A stretch of 39,065 nt of DNA from assembly GCA_023248635.1 (NCBI GenBank), contig JAHFED010000056.1, positions 1 to 39,065 on the forward strand, read 5' to 3'. Below are positions 16,866 to 25,307 of this stretch, one piece after another. Numbering within the stretch: the stretch's first letter is position 1; the number at the start of each line of letters is the position of its first letter. This DNA comes from Myxococcales bacterium (lineage in GTDB: Bacteria > Myxococcota > UBA727 > VGSZ01). Made by a program: the position numbers and the translations under genes. Below the pieces are notes generated by a model that ran no database searches, was not told the origin of the DNA, and saw only the letters and a program-made list of their open reading frames with translations.

Positions 16866-17033
16866 CGGAGATCCTCACGACGATCGAGGGCAGAGGTGCT
16901 GATGGTTGGTGCCCTTGGACGGCCCAAACCATCGTGAACAGGGGGACTGTGCCCCGACTGCGAAGCGGCAACAACCTCGGACGTCCGGGCCGCCGCCGCT
17001 TCCCAAGCGGGGCGACTTCGACGAAAAGCTGCC

Positions 17034-17717
17034 ATGAACTTCTTGCTGCAGCTCGTCGACGCCCTGAGGCATTTCGTCGACGTCTTCCGCCATCTCGACA
17101 ACTATTTGGGCAGCCTGGTCCTCGAGTACGGCGTCTGGATTTACGCGATCTTGTTCCTCGTGCTTTTTTGCGAGACCGGTCTGGTGGTCACGCCCTTCCT
17201 CCCCGGAGACTCGTTGTTGTTCGCCGCTGGAGCCATCGCCGCGACGTCGGAGCCGTCGCAACCCGGACTCTCGCTCGGGATCATGGTTCCCCTGCTCGTG
17301 GCCGCCGCGGTGCTGGGGGACGCCGTCAACTTCGCCATCGGCTCTCGCGTGGGGCCCGGCATCTTCGAGAGGGAGCGCGTTTCCTTCATCAAGAAGGCGC
17401 ACCTGGAAAAGACCCAGGCTTTCTACGAGCGCCACGGCAGCAAGACCATCGTGCTCGCCCGCTTCGTGCCGATCGTGCGCACCTTCGCCCCCTTCGTCGC
17501 CGGCATCGGCAAGATGCGTTATGCGACCTTCGCCACCTACAACGTCGTCGGCGCGGTGCTGTGGGTCTCTGTCTGCCTGTGCGCGGGCTTCTTCTTTGGG
17601 AACTTCCCCATCGTGAAGAAGAACTTCGAGCTGGTGGTGCTCGGCATCATCGGGGTCAGCGTGCTGCCCATGGTCGTCGAGATTGTGCGCGACCGTCTGC
17701 ACAAGAAGTCCGCCTGA
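17034..17717 (+). CDS. DedA/SNARE-associated membrane protein
   Basis: This 227-aa inner-membrane protein of the DedA (VTT) superfamily is implicated in undecaprenyl-phosphate or phospholipid flipping and envelope stress tolerance. The motifs include the re-entrant ETGLVVTPFLPGDSLLF and the conserved LARFVPIVRTFAPFVAG with its essential arginines, plus several transmembrane helices. Length and motif order are normal for the family. It is monocistronic, its stop lying 4 bases from the convergent histidine kinase stop. Confidence 0.93.
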   Translation: MNFLLQLVDALRHFVDVFRHLDNYLGSLVLEYGVWIYAILFLVLFCETGLVVTPFLPGDSLLFAAGAIAATSEPSQPGLSLGIMVPLLVAAAVLGDAVNFAIGSRVGPGIFERERVSFIKKAHLEKTQAFYERHGSKTIVLARFVPIVRTFAPFVAGIGKMRYATFATYNVVGAVLWVSVCLCAGFFFGNFPIVKKNFELVVLGIIGVSVLPMVVEIVRDRLHKKSA

Positions 17718-17721
17718 GCGC

Positions 17722-19305
17722 TCAAGCAGGGCGGGGCTGGTGGCGATCGAGGGCCGCTCGCAGCGCCGCCTGCAGGTGGTCGGCGTCGAAGGGCTTGGCC
17801 AACACCACATCGTCTTTCACCACGATGCCCCCGCGCCCGGTGATGACGACGGCCGGCAACGCCGGGCGGCGGCCCCGCAGGCGCACCAGGGTCGCGGGTC
17901 CATCCAGATCGGGCATGGTCACGTCGATGACGATGAGCTCGTAGTCTTCGTCGACGGCCAAAGCCGCCAAGCCGGAGCCAACGTCGTGCACGCTGTGGCC
18001 GAGCCGCTCGAGCAAGCGGCGGGTGGCGCGCCTCACCCGATCGTCATCATCGACCAGGAGGACGCGCAGCGAAGGCGGCTGCACCCACGCCGGCGCCAGC
18101 GACGAGAGCGCCGCCGACGACGACGACGCACAGCGCGGCAGGTGCACGGCGAAAGTGGCCCCGTGCCCAGGGGTTGCCAGGGAGCTCACTTCGACGCTGC
18201 CGCCATGGGCCCGGGCCAACCCGAACACCGTCGAGAGCCCGAGCCCGCGCCCCGAGGTCTTGGTCGTGAAGAAGGGATCGAACATGCGCGCCTGCACCGC
18301 CGGCGAGCAGCCAGGCCCATCGTCGCTGACCCGGATGACGACCTCGTCGCCGACGACGTCGACGCGCGCGCGCACGCAGCCCGATCCAGCCACCGCTTCG
18401 ACGCCGTTTTGCAGCAGGTTGAGCACAATCTGTTGAAGCTGGGCGCGATCGCCGAAGACGAAGGCATCGTCGGGACGCGCCTCGACCCGCAGCTGCACCT
18501 CACCCGCACCGGGCGAAAGGAGGCGCACCGTGTCGTCGACCACAGCGACGACGTCGACGGCCTCGCTTTGTCGAGCCCGAGCCCCGGCCGTGCACATCAG
18601 CTGCTCGACCAATTCCCGGGCGCGGGCGATGGCGTCGCCGGCGTGAGCCAGCACCTCGTCTGAGCCGTCGTCGCCTCGCGTCTTGGCGCGGGCAACATCG
18701 ACGTCGGCCTTCACCACCGCCAGCAGGTTGTTGAAATCGTGGGCTACGCCGCCCGCGAGCAGTCCCAGGCTCTCGAGGCGCCCGCGTTGTTCCTCTTCCT
18801 GGGCGCGCTCGGTGATCTCGCTGATGTCGTGGGAGAGCGCCGCAACCCGCACGACCACGCCCTGATCGTTCACGAAAGGAATGAGCTGGGTGTGGAGCTG
18901 CCGGACCCCCGCCACCGTCTTCGTCGGCGCCGAGCTCTGCTGCACGGGCTTGCGCGAGCGCGCTGCATCATCAAGCAGGGCACGAAATTCCGTACCGAAA
19001 AGCGCCTCGGCGGTCGGTCTCGGCGCGTGATCGTCGAGGTGGAAGAAGGCTTTGGCGGCAGGGTTGAGGGACTCGAGCACCATGGCTCCACCGGGGGCCG
19101 GCGCCCACAGGGACATGAGGTCTGTCGTCGCCTCGAAGAGACTCTGCAGTCGGCGTTCGCTCTCCTGGGCGCGGGCCAGGGTCTCTTTCTGCATCACTCC
19201 CAGTCGCCTCGCGGTGCTGCGCTGGCGCAAAGCGGCCAGGAGCAGCGAGACCCAGAGTGCGACCAGCACCACGAAGGCCACCACCGTCAAAGCGCGCTCA
19301 CTCAC
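17722..19305 (-). CDS. Hybrid sensor histidine kinase / response regulator
   Basis: This 527-aa signalling protein has one N-terminal transmembrane helix (~7-26), a PAS-like sensor (~50-165), a HisKA dimer with phospho-acceptor His189 (GGVAHDFNN), and an ATP-binding domain with Asn300, DDGPG and GRGLGLSTV. The C-terminal receiver (~412-520) has LLVDDDD, phospho-acceptor Asp461 and Lys504. No output domain is present, so it probably passes phosphate to a separate partner or controls its own kinase. No regulator gene lies next to it. The start is GTG 19303-19305, with only a weak ribosome site. Confidence 0.94.
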   Translation of the reverse strand: MSERALTVVAFVVLVALWVSLLLAALRQRSTARRLGVMQKETLARAQESERRLQSLFEATTDLMSLWAPAPGGAMVLESLNPAAKAFFHLDDHAPRPTAEALFGTEFRALLDDAARSRKPVQQSSAPTKTVAGVRQLHTQLIPFVNDQGVVVRVAALSHDISEITERAQEEEQRGRLESLGLLAGGVAHDFNNLLAVVKADVDVARAKTRGDDGSDEVLAHAGDAIARARELVEQLMCTAGARARQSEAVDVVAVVDDTVRLLSPGAGEVQLRVEARPDDAFVFGDRAQLQQIVLNLLQNGVEAVAGSGCVRARVDVVGDEVVIRVSDDGPGCSPAVQARMFDPFFTTKTSGRGLGLSTVFGLARAHGGSVEVSSLATPGHGATFAVHLPRCASSSSAALSSLAPAWVQPPSLRVLLVDDDDRVRRATRRLLERLGHSVHDVGSGLAALAVDEDYELIVIDVTMPDLDGPATLVRLRGRRPALPAVVITGRGGIVVKDDVVLAKPFDADHLQAALRAALDRHQPRPA

Positions 19306-19454
19306 ACCACCACGCTACGCCACGCACCCCTCAGGCTGCACCCGGGCCCTGCGCCCACAGCGACCTTCCTTGGGCACTCCGCCCGCTGCTGAAGACGTGG
19401 AGGCGGGCAGTCGTGGAGCACGACCCTGCGCGCCGAAATGTGTAGGGTTTGCCG

Positions 19455-21086
19455 ATGTCCGACGACCCGAGCCCGCCGAGCCAAACGACGACGACGAGCC
19501 CTGGGTCGGGGCCAGTGAACGGTCCAGCTCCTGCTGCTGCAGGGACCCGTGCTGCGCCGCCAGGCCTGTGGACGGCGACGACCTATTTCGCCCAGGGCTT
19601 TCCCTATTCCATCGTCATCAACCTGGCGAATCTCTACTTCGTCGCGCAGAAGGCCTCGCTCGAGGCCGTGGGCCTTACCTCGCTCTTTCACCTGCCGTGG
19701 AACCTTAAAGCCTTCGTCGGCCCCTTCGTCGATGCCTACGGCACCAAGCGACGCTGGCTGGTGGGCATCGAGCTCCTGCTTTGCCTTGCGCTGGTGGTCT
19801 TTTCTTTTGTCGCTTCGTTGAGCGACGTGCTGGTGGCCGCCAGCGTGATGTTCCTCGTCGTCGCGGTGCTCTCGGCCACCCACGACATCGCCATCGATGG
19901 CCTCTACCTCGAGGCCATCGACAAGAAAGACCAGGAGCGGCTGGTGGGCTTGCGGGCTCCGGCATGGCGCGCGGCCATGTTGCTCGTGACCGGACCCATG
20001 GCCATTCTCTGCGACAAGGCCGGGTGGGCCCTTGGCTTTGGCCTCATGGCCGTCGTCGTCGCCCTGCTCTTTGGCTTTCATGCGGCCTTCTTGCCGCGCA
20101 CCGAGATCGGGAAAAAGCCGCTGCTCGAGCTCCTGCAACGCGCGCTCAGCCGACGCTTCGCGGGTACCGCCGTCGTCGTCGCCGCTGGCATCGCTGTGGC
20201 ACGGACTCTGTGGTTGAGTGAGGGGCGGCTCGCGCTCGCAGCGGCCTTCACCGGGAGCTTTCCCGACCTCGCAGCCAAGATGGACAAACTCACCGCCGAA
20301 GCCTGGATCGGGCTCGCGCTGCTGACCTTGATGCTTGTGGGTCTGGCGCTGCTGCCCCTGTTGCGGCGACGTCTGAGCCAGAGCACTTCGGACTACGCCC
20401 GCTCTTTCGTCGCCTTCCTCGAGCAGCCCCATGCCGGTCGCGTGCTCGTCTATGTGATCACCTTTCGCGTGGGCGAAAGCTTCTTGCAGACCATGCGCTA
20501 CCCCTTTTTGAAGGCTTCATTGGGCCTGACCCAGACCGAATACGGCGTCGCCCAAGGCACTCTCGGCACCATCGCTGCTCTCGCTGCCCCCGTCGTCGGC
20601 GGCCTGCTGATCGCGCGCCTCGGGCTGCGGCGCTGCATCTGGCCCTTCTTGCTGGCGATGAACGGCCTGCACCTGACCTTCTGCGCGACGGCGGTCTTCG
20701 CCACGCAGATCAGCGCCGCGCACACGCCCGTCATCGGCGCCGCGCTCGGCATGCACGCCGTGACCCTTGTCGACGTGCGCCTGTTGATCGTCAGCGCGGT
20801 GTTGATCATCGAGAACATCGGCGCCGGCCTGGGGACCGCGGCCTTCATGGTTTATTTGATTCGCTGCTGCGTGCCGGGCCACAAGGCGGCGCACATGGCG
20901 CTGTTGACCTCGGTGATGAGCATCTCCTTCACCCTGGCTGGCGTGTTCTCGGGTTTCATCGCCGACTTCACGGGCTTCCCGCTGTACTGGGCCCTCGTCT
21001 TCGTCATCACCATTCCCGGCATGGCCTTGACCTTGTGGGTGCCGCACATTGACGAACCCGGCGCGCCTCCGGCCCTCGGCCGCTGA
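19455..21086 (+). CDS. MFS permease, AmpG-like (muropeptide-type)
   Basis: This 543-aa transporter of the major facilitator superfamily has about twelve or more hydrophobic segments. The region TTYFAQGFPYSIVINLANLY, the next helix and ATHDIAIDGLYLEAI match the AmpG family, which imports anhydro-muropeptides for cell-wall recycling. The N-terminus before residue 35 is a disordered Pro/Thr/Ser stretch. A ~60-residue cytoplasmic insertion (GRLALAAAFTGSFPDLAAKM) lies in the central loop. I chose ATG 19455 over an upstream TTG. True AmpG substrate specificity cannot be proven from sequence. Confidence 0.82.
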   Translation: MSDDPSPPSQTTTTSPGSGPVNGPAPAAAGTRAAPPGLWTATTYFAQGFPYSIVINLANLYFVAQKASLEAVGLTSLFHLPWNLKAFVGPFVDAYGTKRRWLVGIELLLCLALVVFSFVASLSDVLVAASVMFLVVAVLSATHDIAIDGLYLEAIDKKDQERLVGLRAPAWRAAMLLVTGPMAILCDKAGWALGFGLMAVVVALLFGFHAAFLPRTEIGKKPLLELLQRALSRRFAGTAVVVAAGIAVARTLWLSEGRLALAAAFTGSFPDLAAKMDKLTAEAWIGLALLTLMLVGLALLPLLRRRLSQSTSDYARSFVAFLEQPHAGRVLVYVITFRVGESFLQTMRYPFLKASLGLTQTEYGVAQGTLGTIAALAAPVVGGLLIARLGLRRCIWPFLLAMNGLHLTFCATAVFATQISAAHTPVIGAALGMHAVTLVDVRLLIVSAVLIIENIGAGLGTAAFMVYLIRCCVPGHKAAHMALLTSVMSISFTLAGVFSGFIADFTGFPLYWALVFVITIPGMALTLWVPHIDEPGAPPALGR

Positions 21087-21121
21087 GCAGCCCAAGACTC
21101 AATCATCGCGATGGCGGCAAG

Positions 21122-21248
21122 GTCCCCTCACCCCCGGCCCCTCCCCGAGGACGGGAGAGGGGAGGAGAAAACACCGTTTCTCGACGTTGAACCCTCTGAC
21201 CCTCTCCCGTTTCGGGAGAGGGTGGCCGTTGCGGCCGGGTGAGGGGAC
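21122..21248. repeat. Nested palindromic (REP-like) intergenic element
   Basis: The ends GTCCCCTCACCC (21122-21133) and GGGTGAGGGGAC (21237-21248) are perfect inverted repeats. Inside is a second perfect hairpin, ACCCTCTCCCG-TTT-CGGGAGAGGGT (21199-21223). C/T-rich palindromes of this type are widespread bacterial intergenic repeats. The 386-bp gap holds this element and the hairpin at 21451. I see no gene or clear promoter in the remaining ~200 bases. Confidence 0.8.
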
Positions 21249-21450
21249 TCTGGAGCATGCGGCAGTCGATGGGCGCATCTTGCGTTCTCGCGTACTCCAG
21301 CGGTTCGATGGATCAGCGGTGAATGAAACCGGCGACGACGTCGTCCGCTGCCCGCTCGTGCTGACCTGCTGATTGACTGGAGCCCGCGTGCCCCACGCTT
21401 TCGTTCTCCCCCATTCGAATTTCGAGGTCGACGGCGCCGCCTGAGCTGCC

Positions 21451-21470
21451 GGCACCTCGCTGGAGGTGCC
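21451..21470 (+). promoter_or_regulatory. Hairpin containing the Shine-Dalgarno of the zinc-finger gene
   Basis: GGCACCTC (21451-21458) pairs perfectly with GAGGTGCC (21463-21470) around GCTG. The 3' arm contains GGAGGT, the ribosome-binding sequence for the ATG at 21473. When folded, the stem would hide the ribosome site, so translation should depend on the structure being opened. Confidence 0.65.
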
Positions 21471-21472
21471 CC

Positions 21473-22093
21473 ATGACGTCGACTCTTCGCCCCTTCGCCG
21501 ACCTGCTCATTTGTACGCCCACCGGCGTCGCCCTCGCCCCGGCGAAGGCGCGCAAGACGTGCGGCAAGTGCGGGATCGAGCACTCCATCACCCGCTTCAA
21601 CCGCGAGCGCAAGAAGGCCGACGGCTTCTCGGCGTGGTGCAAGGGCTGCAAGTCCAAGGACCAGACGCGGCGCCGGATCGAGAAGCTCGCCGACGATCCC
21701 GATTGGCAGCTGCGCCGCAAGACCTTCGCCCGGCTCACGCGGCTCATCGCTGCTGGTGAGATCGTGAAGCCCAAGGCCTGCCCGTGGTGCGGCCAGGAGC
21801 CCAAGGCCAGAGAGATCCAGGCCTTCTTCGCCGACGCCAGCGACGCCCACACGGTGCTGTGGCGCTGCCGCTCCTGCGCCCTGGCTCAGGCCGGCAAGGC
21901 GCAGCTCTCGGTGTGTCGTTGGTGCCAGGAGCCCTTCGCGGTGCAGCGGACGGCGCTGCGTCGTGGTGGGGGCCGCTACTGCGCCGTGCGTTGTCGCAAT
22001 GCCTGGATGAAGGCCACCGGCGAGCACGTGAAGAGCGTGCCGGTGGGCGAGCGCACCTCAGCCGAGCAGGTGTTTCACGACGACCGCTTCTGA
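21473..22093 (+). CDS. Triple zinc-ribbon/treble-clef protein (degenerate HNH-like)
   Basis: This 206-aa basic protein has three Cys4 pairs: Cys30/33 with Cys56/59, Cys103/106 with Cys132/135, and Cys148/151 with Cys170/174. The first (CGKCG...DGFSAWCKGCKSK) is typical of phage and homing-endonuclease-associated fingers. The second resembles the CxxCG...WLCxxC treble clef of phage HNH proteins, but the usual histidines are absent. The third (VCRWCQEPF...GGGRYCAVRC) looks like a short FCS/MYM-type finger. It is probably a nucleic-acid-binding protein, maybe of mobile origin. It stands alone between a palindromic repeat and a strong terminator. Confidence 0.75.
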   Translation: MTSTLRPFADLLICTPTGVALAPAKARKTCGKCGIEHSITRFNRERKKADGFSAWCKGCKSKDQTRRRIEKLADDPDWQLRRKTFARLTRLIAAGEIVKPKACPWCGQEPKAREIQAFFADASDAHTVLWRCRSCALAQAGKAQLSVCRWCQEPFAVQRTALRRGGGRYCAVRCRNAWMKATGEHVKSVPVGERTSAEQVFHDDRF

Positions 22094-22097
22094 GAAG

Positions 22098-22129
22098 CTC
22101 GGCCCCCCCAACGAGGATTGGGGGGCCGA
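22098..22129. terminator. Intrinsic terminator
   Basis: CTCGGCCCCCCAA (22098-22110) pairs perfectly with TTGGGGGGCCGAG (22117-22129) over 13 bp, followed on the plus strand by TTT. It follows the zinc-finger gene stop by four bases and lies just beyond the convergent metal permease stop, serving both. Confidence 0.9.
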
Positions 22130-22138
22130 GTTTCCTGC

Positions 22139-22972
22139 TCAGAGCCGACGTTCGCGCAGCGACAGGCCCACCCTGGCCACCGCCGCCAACACCAGCGCGA
22201 TGCCAAAGGTGACGACGACGGCAGCGCCGGTGGGGAGATCGAGCTTGAACGATCCCCACAGCCCCACGGCGGAGACGACGGCGCCGAGCAACCAGGCCGT
22301 CAGCAAACGCGGCCACAGCGCCTTGGTGAACAACGCCGAAAACACCGCCGGCACGATCAGGAACGAGAACACCAAGAGCACGCCCGCCATCTGCACGCTG
22401 CTGGTGATGACGACGCCGAAGGTCGCGTAGAACAGGAGGTCCCACAGCATCGCCCGCCACCCATCGTGATCAGGATGATCGTGGTCGAAGGAGAGCTGCA
22501 GGAATTTCTTGCGGAAGACCACGTGGACGACGGCGAGGACCGCAAAGATCAGCGCGGTGATGCCGACCTCGCGCAGGGTCACCGTCAACAGGCTGCCAAT
22601 CAGGATCTCTTTGATCTCTTCGTCGCCGTGGGGAAGAAACTTAGCCACCAGGATCGCCGCCGCCGCCGCCACCGCGTAGGTGATGCCGATGAAGGCCTCC
22701 TGGGGCACGCGTTTGCGCAGCCCGCGGGTCAAGGCGAAGAGTGCTGCCCCCGCAAAGGTGAAGCAGAGCGAGACGACGTAGGACTCCGGCGTGTGTGGCT
22801 CGATGCCATTGAACGAAGCGCAGGCCGTGCCCAGGGCCGCGATCTGAGCCAAGGCAATGTCGACGAAGATGACCTCGCGGGCGAGCACGTGCAGTCCCAA
22901 GTAGGCGAGGAAGCCGGTCAAGAGCAGACAAGCCAAGAAGCCCGGCAGAATGATCTCGAGCTCGAGGCTCAT
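22139..22972 (-). CDS. Zinc/manganese-type ABC transporter permease (ABC-3, ZnuB-like)
   Basis: This 277-aa inner-membrane permease has about eight to nine helices. LAREVIFVDIALAQIAALG and PQEAFIGITYAVAAAAAIL are family hallmarks of ABC-3 metal permeases. A His/Asp-rich cytoplasmic loop (SFDHDHPDHDG) sits mid-chain. I start at ATG 22970-22972 with GGAGGA five bases upstream; the upstream extension is a poor N-terminus. It is the last gene of a four-gene minus-strand unit. The matching ATPase is not in the window. Confidence 0.92.
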   Translation of the reverse strand: MSLELEIILPGFLACLLLTGFLAYLGLHVLAREVIFVDIALAQIAALGTACASFNGIEPHTPESYVVSLCFTFAGAALFALTRGLRKRVPQEAFIGITYAVAAAAAILVAKFLPHGDEEIKEILIGSLLTVTLREVGITALIFAVLAVVHVVFRKKFLQLSFDHDHPDHDGWRAMLWDLLFYATFGVVITSSVQMAGVLLVFSFLIVPAVFSALFTKALWPRLLTAWLLGAVVSAVGLWGSFKLDLPTGAAVVVTFGIALVLAAVARVGLSLRERRL

Positions 22973-23000
22973 GGGATCCTCCGCGCCCGGTGACGCCGGT

Positions 23001-23909
23001 TCATGTGGTCCCCGCAGCGGCGACGGCGTCGACGACGACGTCGAAGAGGTCGAAATAGGTCTGCACTTTGTCAGTGCCCCCCACCATGCTCGGCACAAAG
23101 ACCACCTTGGCGCTGGTGTGCGTCGCGATCTGATCGGGCGAACGTCGGTCGTAGAAGTTCTCCATCAACAACACCTTCACGTTTTTTTCGCGCGCGACGT
23201 TGATGACCTCGATGGTGTGTTGGGCGGTGGGCTGGCTGCCCGGCTTGGGCTCGACGAAGGCGACGACGTTGAGGTGGTAGCGGTCGAGGAAGTAGCTCCA
23301 CGATTTGTGGAAGGTGACGATCGCTTGGCCGCTCAAGGGAGCCATGGCCTTGCTCCAAGCAGCCTCTTTGACGTCGAGCTGCTGTTCGAAGGCCTTGAGG
23401 TTGGCGGCGTAGGTTGCTTGGCCGGCGGGGTCCAACGACGACAAGCGCGCGGCGATGCCCCGGGCCATCAGGCGGCCGTTTTCGGGGTCGAGCCAATAGT
23501 GCGGATTGCCAAAGGGATGCACATCGCCGCCGGCGCGGTCGGCACTGGCCGTGACATCGAGGGGTTTGACCAGGGTGGACAGGTCCAAGTAGCCGGGGTT
23601 TCCCGGTGAGACCTTCGGGTTGCGTGCGCCGTTCAACAGTGGTGGCAACCAGCCGATCTCGAACTCCAAACCGATGGCTTCGACGAGATCGGCCTTGTTC
23701 AAAGCCAACATGTACGAAGGCTTGGCGTCGAGGAAATGCGGATCCTGATAGCCCTTGCACAGGGCGGTGACGTCGACGCGATCGCCGCCGACGGCCCGGG
23801 TGAGGGCCGCGGGATCCTGGGTGGTGGTGACCACGGTGAGCTTGGCCAGCGCCTGTGTCGAGGAGACGGCGACGACGGCGGTGACGAGGAGCAGGTGCTT
23901 GGGGTTCAT
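23001..23909 (-). CDS. Metal ABC transporter substrate-binding protein (ZnuA/TroA-like)
   Basis: This 302-aa periplasmic binding protein has a cleavable signal (MNPKHLLLVTAVVAVSSTQA). The three metal-binding histidines fit His58 (QDPHFLD), His137 (GNPHYWLDP) and His201 (TFHKSW). The fourth acidic ligand is probably Glu250 or an Asp in GGTDKVQTYF. The His-rich loop of classical Gram-negative ZnuA is missing, so zinc versus manganese cannot be settled. The gene lies 28 bases upstream of the permease. Confidence 0.9.
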   Translation of the reverse strand: MNPKHLLLVTAVVAVSSTQALAKLTVVTTTQDPAALTRAVGGDRVDVTALCKGYQDPHFLDAKPSYMLALNKADLVEAIGLEFEIGWLPPLLNGARNPKVSPGNPGYLDLSTLVKPLDVTASADRAGGDVHPFGNPHYWLDPENGRLMARGIAARLSSLDPAGQATYAANLKAFEQQLDVKEAAWSKAMAPLSGQAIVTFHKSWSYFLDRYHLNVVAFVEPKPGSQPTAQHTIEVINVAREKNVKVLLMENFYDRRSPDQIATHTSAKVVFVPSMVGGTDKVQTYFDLFDVVVDAVAAAGTT

Positions 23910-23960
23910 GGCTGGGTCCTGGGCGAAGAGGGGAAAGAAAAGAAAGGCGGGGCCACGTCG

Positions 23961-25286
23961 TCAGTAAGCATGGGCACCGTGGGCTCCGATCACGACCTCG
24001 AGCTGCAACATGAGGGCGTAGATTGGCGCGTCGACGTAGGTGGGGAGGTCGACGGAGCCTTCGAGGCGCAAACGCGAGAAGTGCGAGGGATAAAAGGTCG
24101 TCTGCGCGGCGTAGCGGGTGCGCAGCGACGTCCAGTCGGGATCGAGGGCGTCGTCGGGCAAGCCGCTGACGACGTCGGCCCGGATGCCGGTCTCCCACTC
24201 GGGATCGATGCGCCACACGATCTGGCTGTAGCCGCCGCCGTCGACGTCGTTGCGCTCGGCGCTGATGTCGCCGGGGACATCGGTGCGCTTGAAGACGCTG
24301 CGCCGCGTGCGGGCAAAGGCCTCGCTTTGCCAACTGAGGGACCAGCGTGAAGGAGCGTCGGGGGGGGCGTAGCGCAAGAGCAGATCGGCGCCGAAAATCT
24401 CGGCGCGGGCATCGGGGTTCACGCTGGTCCCAGGTCCTGCCTGTCCGTTGAGGCCCAGCAAGATCGCGAAGTCGTCGCCGACGGGAAAGAACTGTTCGAC
24501 GACGACGGTGCCCACCAGATCGAGGGGGGAGCGCAACTGAAGAACGTCGACGGGCGCGTAGGTGCGCGCGCAGCACTCGCCGGCGGCCTCCTGCACGGTG
24601 ACGATGAGGTTCGCGAACCAGGGCAAGGGCGTGAGCCACGACCCTTCGATGCCGAGGCCGCGGTTGTTGTCGCCGCCAAAGAACTTCCCCATCACCAGGG
24701 GTTGGTCGGTGAAGCTCCAGGCGTGGGGGTGCTGCTCGTTGATCCGTCCGAAGTGGGTGAGGAATTCCCCAGCGCGCAGCTGCAAGCTGAAGGGCAGCGT
24801 CGTCGTCGTCGCGTAAGCCTCTTCGATCTCCACGCCCTCGCTCTTGAACACGATGTTGGCATCGAAGCGGAGCACAGGATCGACGCTGGCACCCAGTGAG
24901 AGCTCAACTTGTTGGAGCTTGAAGCCGCTGCGGTTGGGATCGTGCTCACCCGTTTGCAGTGGCGGATCGGTGCTGAACCAGGCGCCGCTGCCGTCGAAGA
25001 TGAAGGCCATGTTCGGATTCGCGCTCTGGATGCCGGGGATCATCGCTCCGACGTTCACCTGCGAAAGATCGGGGACCGCCGCCGCCGACGACGACGACGA
25101 AGGCGCGGCCAGCTCCGCGGCGATGGCCGCTTCTTCTGCCGGCGTCAAAGCTGAGGATGACGGCGGTGCTGGATTGGGGATGAGGGGCGGTGGAGGAACG
25201 ACGTCGTCAGCCCGTGCTGATCGAGAGGAGAAGGACGAGGCGAGCGCGAGCACCAACAACGGTGCCGCGCGGAGAGACGCGTGCAT
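23961..25286 (-). CDS. Outer-membrane beta-barrel protein of the metal-uptake cluster
   Basis: This 441-aa protein has a signal peptide (MHASLRAAPLLVLALASS...) and then a Pro/Ser/Ala-rich linker with an SSSSSAAA run. The remainder is alternating amphipathic strands typical of a 16- to 18-stranded porin (LQLRAGEFLTHFGRINEQ, SRWSLSWQSEAFARTRRS, LRLEGSVDLP), ending in a non-canonical HGAHAY. It resembles porin-like proteins encoded beside periplasmic zinc-binding systems and probably passes metal across the outer membrane. That role is inferred from context. AGGA lies before the ATG. Confidence 0.75.
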   Translation of the reverse strand: MHASLRAAPLLVLALASSFSSRSARADDVVPPPPLIPNPAPPSSSALTPAEEAAIAAELAAPSSSSSAAAVPDLSQVNVGAMIPGIQSANPNMAFIFDGSGAWFSTDPPLQTGEHDPNRSGFKLQQVELSLGASVDPVLRFDANIVFKSEGVEIEEAYATTTTLPFSLQLRAGEFLTHFGRINEQHPHAWSFTDQPLVMGKFFGGDNNRGLGIEGSWLTPLPWFANLIVTVQEAAGECCARTYAPVDVLQLRSPLDLVGTVVVEQFFPVGDDFAILLGLNGQAGPGTSVNPDARAEIFGADLLLRYAPPDAPSRWSLSWQSEAFARTRRSVFKRTDVPGDISAERNDVDGGGYSQIVWRIDPEWETGIRADVVSGLPDDALDPDWTSLRTRYAAQTTFYPSHFSRLRLEGSVDLPTYVDAPIYALMLQLEVVIGAHGAHAY

Positions 25287-25307
25287 GGGGAATCCTGCGC
25301 AGGAGAA

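Noticed and set aside
16937-16955. GGGGACTGTGCCCC-like short palindrome before the DedA gene
   Set aside because: The arms are only four bases, and no second copy or link to a feature was seen.
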